Shown: positions 25,425-33,832 of the stretch, piece after piece
Layout of the letters: each line of letters begins with the position of its first letter
Numbering within the stretch: position 1 is the stretch's first letter
NCBI GenBank assembly: GCA_050251735.1
Contig: JBFWMF010000007.1
Coordinates: 1-64,000 of the forward strand
Reading direction: 5' to 3'
From: Desulfitobacterium sp050251735
GTDB taxonomy: Bacteria > Bacillota > Desulfitobacteriia > Desulfitobacteriales > Desulfitobacteriaceae
Length of the DNA: 64,000 nt
The notes under the pieces: generated by a model
Database searches by the model: none
The model's input: only the letters and a program-made list of their open reading frames with translations
What the model was told of the DNA's origin: nothing
Program-made: the position numbers and the translations under genes

Positions 25425-25452
25425 TTGACATTTAAAATAATTCTAATATAAT
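25425..25452 (+). promoter_or_regulatory. Rubrerythrin promoter with a PerR-box-like spacer
   Basis: TTGACA at 25425-25430 and TATAAT at 25447-25452 have a 16-bp spacer. The spacer holds TTAAAATAATTCTAA (25432-25446), which matches the PerR consensus TTATAATNATTATAA at all but two defined positions. A peroxide-sensing PerR bound here would block RNA polymerase; loss of binding on oxidation would induce rubrerythrin. Confidence 0.75.
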
Positions 25453-25518
25453 AATAAACATAAAGAGCCTTAACAACTAGCTCAGATATAATATAAGAAT
25501 GAAGGAGAGATTTGAACG

Positions 25519-26064
25519 ATGAAAAAATTTGTTTGTGCAGTCTGTGGATACATTTATGAAGGAAATGAAGCTCCGGAGCAATGTCCACAATGTAAAGTAG
25601 GTAAGGAAAAGTTCGTTGAGAAAACCGAAGGTAATCTTCAATGGGCTGATGAGCATAGAATTGGGGTAGCTGAAGGTGTTGATCCAGAAGTTATCGAAGG
25701 CCTAAGAGCAAACTTTATGGGTGAATGTACAGAAGTTGGCATGTATCTGGCTATGAGCCGTCAAGCAGATCGCGAAGGATTCCCTGAAGTTGCTGAAGCA
25801 TACAAGCGCATTGCATTTGAAGAAGCTGAGCATGCGGCAAAATTTGCGGAACTTCTGGGTGAGGTTGTTGTAGCGGACACCAAGAAAAACCTTGAGATGA
25901 GAGTAGAAGCTGAATATGGTGCAACTCAAGGTAAAAAGGATCTCGCAACCTTAGCAAAGAAGCTCAACTTGGATGCTATCCATGATACCGTCCATGAAAT
26001 GTGTAAAGATGAGGCCCGTCATGGCAGAGCCTTCTTGGGACTTCTCAATCGCTACTTTAAATAA
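25519..26064 (+). CDS. Reverse rubrerythrin (N-terminal rubredoxin, C-terminal ferritin-like domain)
   Basis: This 181-residue protein has the domain order opposite to classical rubrerythrin. A rubredoxin site (CAVCGYIYEG...CPQCKVG) occupies residues ~1-38, and a di-iron ferritin-like domain occupies ~50-181. Di-iron Glu/His ligands are visible in GECTEVGMYL, FEEAEHAAKF and CKDEARHGRAF. Reverse rubrerythrins of Clostridia reduce H2O2 and O2 with electrons from NADH via a reductase. The RBS is GAAGGAGAG. The upstream promoter carries a PerR-like box, which fits an oxidative-stress role. Confidence 0.95.
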   Translation: MKKFVCAVCGYIYEGNEAPEQCPQCKVGKEKFVEKTEGNLQWADEHRIGVAEGVDPEVIEGLRANFMGECTEVGMYLAMSRQADREGFPEVAEAYKRIAFEEAEHAAKFAELLGEVVVADTKKNLEMRVEAEYGATQGKKDLATLAKKLNLDAIHDTVHEMCKDEARHGRAFLGLLNRYFK

Positions 26065-26125
26065 GGTAAAAACCTCGTCACGTGTAAGTTCGGTAAAATT
26101 CGACAAACGTTTAGAGTAATGGAGG

Positions 26126-26150
26126 CAAGGGCAGTGGAAGCACGCCCTTG
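26126..26150 (+). terminator. Possible terminator after the rubrerythrin gene
   Basis: The stem CAAGGGC / GCCCTTG has an 11-nt loop and is followed by TCCCTTTATATTT. It is short, and the T tract is interrupted. Confidence 0.4.
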
Positions 26151-26182
26151 TCCCTTTATATTTCTCTTTAGGAGGAATGGCC

Positions 26183-28687
26183 ATGGCACCCGATGTTCGA
26201 CAAGTCAAGCTTGTGTCGATATTTAATCTTCTTAATCAACTCGGCAATAAAAACACCCTTAAAGAATACTTGAATGGAGTAATTGATTTTCTCGCGGATT
26301 GGACCGGATGTGAGAAAATCGGTATTCGAGTTCTCGGTGAAGGCGATGCGGCCTCTTATATGGTCCATCGGGGATTTGATGAGGACTTCATCTCTTCAGA
26401 GGGCTGTATTTCGATTCATGAGGATGAATGTGTCTGTTCGCGAGTGCTGAGACAACAATTTATCGAGGATGACCAGCCTTATATCTATGAATCGGGCACT
26501 TACTATGATCGCAACTTTACTCAGCACATTGGAGAATTGAGCTCGGAACAACTTGCCGATTTCCGCGGAGTATGTGCCATAAGAAGATTCAAGAGCCTGG
26601 TTGTAATTCCCTTATTTCATCAGAAAACAATTGTCGGAGTTATTCATATGGCCGATACCCAAGAGGGTAAGTTTGCATCGGGCGACCTACAATTCATTGA
26701 AACCATCAGGCCCCTTATAGAAGAGGCGATTTATCGGCACAATCTGGAGGAAGCTTTAAAAAATACAGTGCGCAGATATGAAGCAGAGGAAATGGTCATT
26801 CGTAAGCTTAAGTTTGAAGAGCGTCTAGCCAGTATTTCCGCTCGCTTTAACCAACAAGAGGATTTTAAAGTAGCTGCAGAAGAATCCTTAATGGACATTT
26901 TGGAGTTATTTAAGGCAGACTACGTCTGTCTGCGTCTTGGTAAGAGCTTAGATGAATACGCGAAGGCTTGTAGATCTGAAAGACAAAATTACAAAAGTCC
27001 AATTACAGAGGAATCCTTCCATGAATTAAAGAAACGTTGGGAAAAGGGCGAGATTCTTTGCCAGAAACCTGCCCACCAAGGGGAATTTCAAGAGATCGGA
27101 ATGTTCTCTGAGGAAATTTTTGATAAGGATTCCATCTTAGCTTTCCCGCTCAACTTTAAAGGTTCTTTATTGGGAGCTTTCATCATTGTTAATATTTCTT
27201 CAGGAGGACTTCCCTTTCAAGAAATACTCAACCCTCTAAAACTGGTTACCGATACTCTTGCCAATGCCGTGGAACAAGGAAGGATCCATCAGCAATTAAT
27301 GTGGTCAGAAAATCGTTACCGCACCATCTTCGACCATTCAGGAAGCGCTGTGCTGATTGTAGATGAAAATCTTAAAATACTTCTTTCCAACGCTCAAGCT
27401 CAGAAGCTTTTAAAGCTACCCCGGGAAGCGCTGGATCATCAAGCTTATTTAACAGAATTTCTCCCGGATCGTGAAGTAGAGCGCCTGAAGAACTATAACC
27501 GAAAGAGGCTACTCAAGGACCCCGAGGTGCCTACTCAATATGAAGCTCAATATAAGGACAGTCAAGGAAACATTAAGGATGTGATATCTTCTGCGGTCCA
27601 TATTCCACAGACCACTCAAACTGTTCTTTCGATTATCGATGTTACGGAACAGAAGAGGGCAGAAGCGGAACTGCATTATTTAAGTTTACATGATAGCTTA
27701 ACCGGTCTCTATAATCGTATCTTTTTCGATCAGCAATTACGTAGGTATGAAGTGGAATCAAGTGAAAAGACACTCTGTTTAATCATGTGTGATGTGAATG
27801 GATTAAAACTTATCAACACGACCTTTGGTAGCGAAGTTGGGGACCAAGTGCTTGTTACAACAGCAGGGCTTTTGGAAGCGTGTTTTCCGGACAGATTGGT
27901 AGCGCGCATCGGGGGCGATGAATTTGCTGTGATCATTGAACAAGATGAATTGATTGATCTTGAACAGGCTTGCCAGCAATTCCGTAGAATAATAGAAGAA
28001 TACAAAGAGGATCATGTGGGCTTCCCCTTGGATCTCTCTTTAGGGTATGCTTGCTCTAAAAACTCTGGATTAAGTGGAAGCCAACTGGTGAAAAAGGCCG
28101 ATGATGCCATGAACAGAGAGAAGCTGCATAATGACAAGAGCGCACGGAACTCCCAAGTGCAAATACTTTCCAAAGCTCTGGAGTTTCGGGATTTTATAAC
28201 GGAAGGTCATGCGGAACGGGTGCAGAATCTAATTTTGGCGGCAGGGGAATCCGTAGGCTTATCCAACCAACGTTTATCTGATTTAAAGCTTTTTGCCCAA
28301 TTTCATGATATTGGCAAAGTGGGTATTCCTGATCATATTCTCTTTAAGAAAGGACGCCTTACCGAGGATGAGTGGAAAACCATGAGGGAGCATTGTGAAA
28401 TTGGCTATAGTATTGCTCAGTCTGCTCCTGATATCTATCCCATATCCGAATGGATTCTTAAGCACCATGAAAACTGGGACGGTTCAGGGTATCCTCTGGG
28501 TTTAAAGGGTGAAGAGATTCCTATCGAGTGCCGAATTCTCGCTGTGGCAGATACCTTTGATGCCATGACAAATGATCGACCCTATCGGAAAGCGCAAACA
28601 GTTGAGGCTGCTATCAAGGAGATCATTAGCTGTGCCGGAACCCAATTCGATCCCCGTATTGTGAAACACTTCGTCGAAACTATCTAG
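26183..28687 (+). CDS. GAF-GAF-PAS-GGDEF-HD-GYP c-di-GMP signalling protein
   Basis: This 834-residue soluble protein carries both sides of cyclic-dinucleotide metabolism. Residues ~35-190 and ~215-365 look like GAF sensors, ~375-485 is PAS (YRTIFDHSGSAVLIVDENLK), ~490-640 is GGDEF and ~655-834 is HD-GYP. The GGDEF signature (RIGGDEFAVI) is intact. The HD-GYP signatures FHDIGKVGIP and HHENWDGSGYP are also intact, so phosphodiesterase activity is expected. There is no membrane segment. I start at 26183, 7 bp after GGAGGA; ATG 26177 abuts the SD. The stimulus is unknown. It is a single gene between the rubrerythrin gene and dapL. Confidence 0.92.
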   Translation: MAPDVRQVKLVSIFNLLNQLGNKNTLKEYLNGVIDFLADWTGCEKIGIRVLGEGDAASYMVHRGFDEDFISSEGCISIHEDECVCSRVLRQQFIEDDQPYIYESGTYYDRNFTQHIGELSSEQLADFRGVCAIRRFKSLVVIPLFHQKTIVGVIHMADTQEGKFASGDLQFIETIRPLIEEAIYRHNLEEALKNTVRRYEAEEMVIRKLKFEERLASISARFNQQEDFKVAAEESLMDILELFKADYVCLRLGKSLDEYAKACRSERQNYKSPITEESFHELKKRWEKGEILCQKPAHQGEFQEIGMFSEEIFDKDSILAFPLNFKGSLLGAFIIVNISSGGLPFQEILNPLKLVTDTLANAVEQGRIHQQLMWSENRYRTIFDHSGSAVLIVDENLKILLSNAQAQKLLKLPREALDHQAYLTEFLPDREVERLKNYNRKRLLKDPEVPTQYEAQYKDSQGNIKDVISSAVHIPQTTQTVLSIIDVTEQKRAEAELHYLSLHDSLTGLYNRIFFDQQLRRYEVESSEKTLCLIMCDVNGLKLINTTFGSEVGDQVLVTTAGLLEACFPDRLVARIGGDEFAVIIEQDELIDLEQACQQFRRIIEEYKEDHVGFPLDLSLGYACSKNSGLSGSQLVKKADDAMNREKLHNDKSARNSQVQILSKALEFRDFITEGHAERVQNLILAAGESVGLSNQRLSDLKLFAQFHDIGKVGIPDHILFKKGRLTEDEWKTMREHCEIGYSIAQSAPDIYPISEWILKHHENWDGSGYPLGLKGEEIPIECRILAVADTFDAMTNDRPYRKAQTVEAAIKEIISCAGTQFDPRIVKHFVETI

Positions 28688-28852
28688 CTCGTCGCACCTA
28701 GGATAGCCTGAAAAAGTTGCCAAGGATATAGAAGAAAGTCTATAATGTAAAACAGTAAAATCAAGCATTAATTTGGCAATAATCTTGAAGTGTTAAACAA
28801 GAGACTTATCTGAATCGACGAGATGGGATATTCGAAGGGAGCTTGAGAAATC

Positions 28853-30088
28853 ATGGCAAAGCTGAATGAAAATTATTTAAAACTACCGGGCAGTTATTTG
28901 TTCTCAGAAATTGCGCGCAGGGTCAATGAGTTTAAAAGTCAACATCCAAATGTAGATATGATTCGCTTAGGAATTGGCGATGTGACGAGACCGCTGGCAC
29001 CGGCAGTAGTAGAGGCTATGAAGAATGCTGTTGATGAAATGGGCAAGCCAGAGTCCTTTAGAGGGTATGGCCCGGAACAAGGCTATGATTTTCTCATTGA
29101 AAGAATTATTGCCAATGATTATCGCCCTCGTGGTATTGAATTAGGTAAGGATGAAGTCTTTGTAAGTGATGGAGCTAAAAGCGATACAGCTAATTTTCAA
29201 GAGATATTCGGCTTAGATAATGTCATGGCGGTAACGGATCCTGTCTATCCTGTGTATGTGGACAGCAATGTCATGGCCGGACGAACCGGTATGTACGATA
29301 CGGAGAAAGGGCAGTATGGTAAAATCGTCTATCTTCCTTGTACCGAGGAAAATGGTATGAAACCCGCTCTGCCAACCACTCCTGTGGATATGATCTATCT
29401 TTGTTTCCCCAACAATCCAACCGGCATGACCTTGACTAAAGAGGAATTGAAGGTCTGGGTTGATTATGCACGAGAGAATAACGCAATCATTCTCTTCGAC
29501 TCAGCCTATGAAGCCTTTATTCGTGAAGAAGAGGTTCCCCGCAGTATCTACGAAGTCGAAGGCGCACGCCAAGTTGCAGTAGAGTTCCGTAGCTTCTCTA
29601 AGACAGCGGGCTTTACCGGAACACGTTGTGCCTATACCGTGGTGCCTAAGGATGTACTAGTCTATGACTCCCAAGGCCAAGGGCATAGCCTTAACAAGCT
29701 CTGGCTAAGAAGGCAGACAACCAAATTTAATGGCGTATCCTATCCTGTTCAAGCCGCTGCTGCCGCAGTGTATTCAGAAGAAGGGAAAAAGCAGATCAGA
29801 GCTACCATAGATTATTACATGGAAAATGCCCGCATCATCCGTGAAGGGCTGAGGGAAGCCGGGTTTAAAGTCTTTGGCGGCGTCAATGCCCCCTATATTT
29901 GGATGAAAACTCCCCATAATATGGGCTCCTGGGAGTTTTTCGATAAGCTGATGGCTGAAGCACACGTAGTAGGTACCCCGGGCGCAGGCTTCGGAGCTAA
30001 TGGCGAAGGATACTTCCGCCTCACCGCCTTCGGCACCCGCGAAAACACCGAGAAAGCCATTGAGCGGATTAAGACTCGGATGAAGTAA
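28853..30088 (+). CDS. dapL: LL-diaminopimelate aminotransferase
   Basis: DapL converts tetrahydrodipicolinate directly to LL-diaminopimelate, a lysine and peptidoglycan precursor, avoiding acylated intermediates. The 411-residue class I PLP enzyme begins with LNENYLKLPGSYLFSEI, the family hallmark. It contains LGIGDVTRPL, CFPNNPTGM and the PLP lysine in RSFSKTAGFTGTRC. The start is an ATG with GGGAGC upstream. It is a monocistronic unit with a terminator after it. Confidence 0.96.
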   Translation: MAKLNENYLKLPGSYLFSEIARRVNEFKSQHPNVDMIRLGIGDVTRPLAPAVVEAMKNAVDEMGKPESFRGYGPEQGYDFLIERIIANDYRPRGIELGKDEVFVSDGAKSDTANFQEIFGLDNVMAVTDPVYPVYVDSNVMAGRTGMYDTEKGQYGKIVYLPCTEENGMKPALPTTPVDMIYLCFPNNPTGMTLTKEELKVWVDYARENNAIILFDSAYEAFIREEEVPRSIYEVEGARQVAVEFRSFSKTAGFTGTRCAYTVVPKDVLVYDSQGQGHSLNKLWLRRQTTKFNGVSYPVQAAAAAVYSEEGKKQIRATIDYYMENARIIREGLREAGFKVFGGVNAPYIWMKTPHNMGSWEFFDKLMAEAHVVGTPGAGFGANGEGYFRLTAFGTRENTEKAIERIKTRMK

Positions 30089-30125
30089 GGTTGAGTCAGC
30101 CTTTGCAATAGCCGGTAAATATGTG

Positions 30126-30163
30126 AAGCCAGTCCTCTTAAGTTTTCTAAGAGGGCTGGCTTT
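30126..30163 (+). terminator. Rho-independent terminator after dapL
   Basis: AAGCCAGTCCTCTTA pairs with TAAGAGGGCTGGCTT around a short loop and is followed by TTTGTGTGTT. Confidence 0.8.
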
Positions 30164-30196
30164 GTGTGTTGTATGTTGCTTTGAACGATAGAGTCT

Positions 30197-30415
30197 CCAG
30201 AATTATACTTTACTCGTTCACTCGATAAGCTGTGCGCACCCGTTCTAATCGCTTAATCTACCCGCTCCGTCTGGTCCCCCGCTAAATCGCCATCCTTGGC
30301 TCTCTAGCGGGTTGGAAACGTCCTGTTTCCAACCAGACTACGCAGCTAGATTTTCGCGAAGAACGGTTAGCTGCTCGCTTAAAAGTCGTTCTCTACTGTA
30401 AAGTAAAATTCTTGG
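30197..30415 (-). repeat. Structured dispersed element, copy B
   Basis: This copy has near-perfect terminal inverted repeats (CCAGAATTATACTTTAC with GTAAAGTAAAATTCTTGG). Internal helices are CCCGCTA / TAGCGGG, TCTGG / CCAGA and ATCTA / TAGAT, and the shared hairpin is GTTGGAAAC / GTTTCCAAC. The helices pair as in copy A but with different bases. Confidence 0.85.
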
Positions 30416-30622
30416 GATGGATTCAAAGCACATTAAGAATATTCTTTGCAGATCGGAGACAAGCCTAAATAGCACATACCCATGTTAATACTTAGGGGAT
30501 GGCCTGCAGCTTTCGCGCTTCACTCAATAAAGACCAAGGAAGCTGCTAGGTATGAGGACTCGAACCAAGTTTAATCCGCGCTCACGAAGCAGCATCAAGG
30601 TAATCCGTACTCAAGAAGCGGC
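30416..30622. other. Non-coding spacer between inverted copies B and C
   Basis: No gene is seen. It contains two imperfect ~28-bp direct repeats at ~30568-30622, of the form AATCCG-N-CTCA-GAAGC. The opposing copies B and C flank it like the ends of a composite unit. Confidence 0.5.
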
Positions 30623-30881
30623 CCAAGGAGCTTGCTTTACACTAGAGAACGGCTTCTAAGCGAGTACTACCCGTTCTTCGCGAAAAGCTTTCAGCGGAGA
30701 AAGGTTGGAAACAGGACGTTTCCAACCGGCCACTGAGCAGGAGCGATTTGGCCACGAAATCCGGATGAGGATTTCGCCCAAGCCGCAAACCACAAAGGGA
30801 ATCTTATGCGGCGCAGGTGTACCTTTCGGAGCGGAGGGCTTGAGCGTTAGAACGGGGTGAACGGGTAAAGCAAGCTCCTGG
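30623..30881 (+). repeat. Structured dispersed element, copy C
   Basis: This is a long version with inverted ends CCAAGGAGCTTGCTTTAC / GTAAAGCAAGCTCCTGG. Internal helices are AAAGG / CCTTT, AAGCTTT / AGGGCTT (with G-U pairs) and GGCCA / TGGCC. The shared hairpin GGTTGGAAAC / GTTTCCAACC is present. Extra hairpins CGAAATCC / GGATTTCG and GCCGCA / TGCGGC are also found in copy E but not in A or B. Confidence 0.85.
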
Positions 30882-30920
30882 AGACACCCCAAAGATCGGG
30901 GGCCAACAGCAGGCGAGCCC

Positions 30921-31943
30921 CTAAACCTCCCCCATAATCTTCCCCATCTCCGAAATATCATATCCGCCAATCCCCGCCACCTCATTGCGGAAGCTATCGG
31001 AATTCAAAATACTTAACAAAGCCTGAAAGTGAGGCTTCACGAGATCTTCCATAAGGATGACCATGTCATAGCGTTCTTTATGTAAGGGTACAAAATCAAG
31101 GGAGCTGACTTGCATAGCAGCTTTCTCAATTCCTAGGCCTACATCTGCTTCCCCACGGGCCACGCGGCTGGCCACAGCCATGTGAGACATCTCCTCGTCG
31201 GCATAACCTTGAACTCCTTGGTGAGGGATATCGGCCAAGCGAAGCTGCTCATCCAGAAGAACCCGTGCCCCGGAGCCCCGTTCGCGGTTGACAAAGCGGA
31301 TATCCGGCCGAGCCAAATCACTCCAGGTAAGAATTTTCTTCGGATTGCCTTTGGCTACATAGAATCCCTCCATGCGATAAACGATGTTCACGACGCTCGC
31401 AGGATACCCAGGCAAAAGGTAGCGAACGTAGGGGAGATTGTACTCATTAGTATGGCTGTCCCATAAGTGAGTCGTCACCACATTCGCTTGTCCGTGGTAA
31501 AGAGCTATCAGTCCATCGAGGCTACCGCTATATTGGCGGAGAAAACTAATATGCGGAAATTGTTTTTGCAAGTGTCGAGTTAAAATATCCAGGAGAATAT
31601 CCTGGCCACAGATAACCAAGCTTTCATTTTGAAGGGATGGGCGGCCGGTGTTATGAGGATGAGCCGGGGTTTCGGGGAATTCATTAGAAGTAGCTGCTGT
31701 GGATGAAACAGGTGCATACTGAGGATTGCTAGGGGATTGCTCTGAGCTCGTTGTAGCCGGCTGCGCTAAATAGCCTCCTTTAGATTTTCGAATGTAATCT
31801 TCCAAATCGGAATTTTGGATGCGAAACTTGCGCCCGATCCGATAGGCGCTTAGGTCGCCGCGTTTAATCATTTCGTAGACTGTGAACTTCGATATTTTAA
31901 GGATATTCGCGACTTCCTCTGGAGTGTACGTGACATTAGACAA
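30921..31943 (-). CDS. HTH/substrate-binding-domain regulator next to modABC
   Basis: This 340-residue protein joins an N-terminal excisionase/MerR-like helix-turn-helix (TPEEVANILKISKFTVYEMI, residues ~5-25, then a wing with GRKFRIQNSDLEDYIRKSKGG by position) to a C-terminal PBP-like domain (~105-330). A low-complexity linker separates them. The second domain resembles molybdate/tungstate-binding proteins, so the protein probably senses the anion carried by the divergent ModABC. I prefer the TTG start at 31943, six bases after AGGGGAG; an ATG at 31961 lies ahead of that SD. It is convergent to copy C of the structured element and divergent to modA. It is a candidate alternative to ModE. Confidence 0.87.
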   Translation of the reverse strand: MSNVTYTPEEVANILKISKFTVYEMIKRGDLSAYRIGRKFRIQNSDLEDYIRKSKGGYLAQPATTSSEQSPSNPQYAPVSSTAATSNEFPETPAHPHNTGRPSLQNESLVICGQDILLDILTRHLQKQFPHISFLRQYSGSLDGLIALYHGQANVVTTHLWDSHTNEYNLPYVRYLLPGYPASVVNIVYRMEGFYVAKGNPKKILTWSDLARPDIRFVNRERGSGARVLLDEQLRLADIPHQGVQGYADEEMSHMAVASRVARGEADVGLGIEKAAMQVSSLDFVPLHKERYDMVILMEDLVKPHFQALLSILNSDSFRNEVAGIGGYDISEMGKIMGEV

Positions 31944-32294
31944 GGGTAGCTCCCCTCTCATTACTGCATGACTATGCAGAGTTATTTATAGCCTACTAGC
32001 TACTGGCCGCTGATAAAAGACCAAGTAGCATTTTATTTGTGTAGAGTTGAGTGAGTTTTCTTCGGGAAATTTATTATTGATATTTATTATATCATATCAT
32101 ATAATGTGAGAGAAGTTCAGTTATGTTTGGTTTAGTTTGGATGAGTGAAATCCAACGCACTTGCCTTTGGTGAGGAAATGCCCAACCAATTTGTTTGAAT
32201 CGTGTTATGTTTGGTTGATTTGAATATAGTTTGGATCAACCTCTAATTTCTATAGTATAGGAATTAAAGAATTTTACCTTAGGAGGTAAAAAGG
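31944..32294. promoter_or_regulatory. Divergent regulatory region of the regulator gene and modABC
   Basis: An AT-rich half (~32060-32110) lies nearest the regulator gene. A 13-bp direct repeat, GTTATGTTTGGTT, occurs at 32120-32132 and 32204-32216. AGTTTGGAT follows both copies, at 32135 and 32229. The start-to-start spacing is 84 bp, eight helical turns. These are candidate operator sites for the neighbouring regulator. No gene is seen. Confidence 0.6.
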
Positions 32295-33116
32295 ATGAAA
32301 AGATTATTAAAAACAATGATTATGGGTAGTCTGATTTTGTCCCTTCTCTTAGCTGGTTGTGACAGCGGTGGTAATAGCACCAATGGTTCTAATGGAGCTG
32401 CTAACGCGCCTCAAGTAAAACCAACCGAGCTTATAATTTCCGCAGCAGCAAGCTTAAAGGACTCTATGGGAGAAGTGCAAACTCTCTATGAAGGGAAGAA
32501 TACTCAAGTCAAGCTTATTATAAACTATGGTAGCTCCGGCACCCTCCAGCAACAAATCGAGCAAGGGGCACCGGCCGATCTCTTTATTTCAGCTGGCAAA
32601 TCCCAGGTGGATGCACTGCTGGAAAAGAACTTAATGGTAAAAGAAAGTGTTGTAAATTTACTGGGTAATGAATTAGTTCTTGTAATAGGAGCAGATAATA
32701 CAGAGGTTAAATCCATCCAAGATCTAAGCAAAGACGGCGTTGTCAAGATCGGAATTGGCACACCGGAATCTGTTCCGGCAGGAAAATATGCTAAAGAAGC
32801 CTTTACCTCCTTAAAGCTTTGGGATAGCTTGCAACCAAAGTTTGTTATGGCCAAAGATGTGACCCAAGTATTAAACTATGTGGAGACTGGTAATGCGGAA
32901 GCGGGTGTGGTCTACAAATCCGATGCCCAAGGGTCAACAAAAGCCAGAGTTGTAGAATCCTTCCCTAACCATAGTCATAAACCCATTATATATCCTGCAG
33001 GAATCGTCTCTGCTACTACACATAAGGCAGAAGCTGAAGCGTTCTTAACCTATTTACAAAGTAGCGAAGCTCAGGATATATTTACTAAACACGGATTTAA
33101 GATCGCTGGAAAATAG
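32295..33116 (+). CDS. modA: Molybdate ABC transporter, substrate-binding lipoprotein
   Basis: The 273-residue protein has a lipoprotein signal (LLLAGC near residues 17-22) and then a ModA-type binding fold. Family motifs are ISAAASLKDSM (oxyanion-binding Ser), NYGSSGTLQQQIEQGAPADLF by position, and a later VLNYVETGNAEAGVVYKSDA region. It should bind molybdate or tungstate outside the membrane and pass it to ModB. The RBS is AGGAGGT. It is first in a modA-modB-modC operon that faces a HTH/PBP regulator gene. Confidence 0.95.
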   Translation: MKRLLKTMIMGSLILSLLLAGCDSGGNSTNGSNGAANAPQVKPTELIISAAASLKDSMGEVQTLYEGKNTQVKLIINYGSSGTLQQQIEQGAPADLFISAGKSQVDALLEKNLMVKESVVNLLGNELVLVIGADNTEVKSIQDLSKDGVVKIGIGTPESVPAGKYAKEAFTSLKLWDSLQPKFVMAKDVTQVLNYVETGNAEAGVVYKSDAQGSTKARVVESFPNHSHKPIIYPAGIVSATTHKAEAEAFLTYLQSSEAQDIFTKHGFKIAGK

Positions 33117-33142
33117 ATTACAACTAACATTGAGGGTTTGCG

Positions 33143-33832
33143 ATGGACTTTGATTTTTCACCTATAGTTTTATCTGTAAAGGTTGCAACAGCTGCGGTAT
33201 TAATCGTAGTCTGTTTTGCAATTCCCATTGCCACGCTTATGGCCAAGCGTCAGTTTCCGGGGAAGACCATTGTGGAATCACTGCTGACGCTACCCTTAGT
33301 GTTGCCACCTTCGGTGGTAGGCTTTGTTCTCCTTTACATGTTTGGCAAGAATGGCCCCATCGGTAAGCTGTTGGCGGAGCTTTTCCAGATGACAGTCGTT
33401 TTCAGCATCTGGGGTGCAGTCATTGCAGCGGCCGTTGTCTCTTTTCCGATGATGTATCAATCTGTAAAAGCTGCCATTGAAAGCGTAGACCCGCAGCTAG
33501 AACAAGCCGCCCGGACCCTTGGTGCCGGGGAGGTGAGAATCTTCTTTACGATTACGATTCCTTTAGCTTGGAACGGTGTAGTGGCCGGCTTTGTTCTGGC
33601 TTTCGCACGCTCTCTCGGCGAATTTGGTGCAACCCTCATGCTTGCCGGAAATATTCCCGGCAAGACCTCAACCATGCCCCTAGCGATTTACTTCGCTAGT
33701 GAAAGCGGCAATACAAAGGAAGCCTGGATTCTGGTCTCGATTATGGTGTTGTTTAGCTTTCTAGTTATTTTTGGCCTTAATCATTGGGGCAAAGGGAAAG
33801 AGAATGCCAAATCCGATGGGAGGGTGGCGTAA
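33143..33832 (+). CDS. modB: Molybdate ABC transporter permease
   Basis: The 229-residue membrane protein shows about five to six helices. It has the permease coupling loop EQAARTLGAGEVRIFFTITIPLAWNG (by position, residues ~119-144) and LPPSVVGFVLLYMFG. LPLVLPPSVVGF is typical of ModB. It overlaps modC by one base (TAATG). It forms the channel of the molybdate importer. Confidence 0.95.
   Translation: MDFDFSPIVLSVKVATAAVLIVVCFAIPIATLMAKRQFPGKTIVESLLTLPLVLPPSVVGFVLLYMFGKNGPIGKLLAELFQMTVVFSIWGAVIAAAVVSFPMMYQSVKAAIESVDPQLEQAARTLGAGEVRIFFTITIPLAWNGVVAGFVLAFARSLGEFGATLMLAGNIPGKTSTMPLAIYFASESGNTKEAWILVSIMVLFSFLVIFGLNHWGKGKENAKSDGRVA

Noticed and set aside
30548..30575. GGACTCGAACC, which resembles a tRNA T-loop on the minus strand
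   Set aside because: No acceptor stem, D-arm or anticodon arm can be placed around it.
30656..30985. A 109-codon open frame on the minus strand across copy C
   Set aside because: It runs through the structured repeat and into the end of the regulator gene. It has no RBS or family match, and similar frames occur in copy E only because the repeats are alike.
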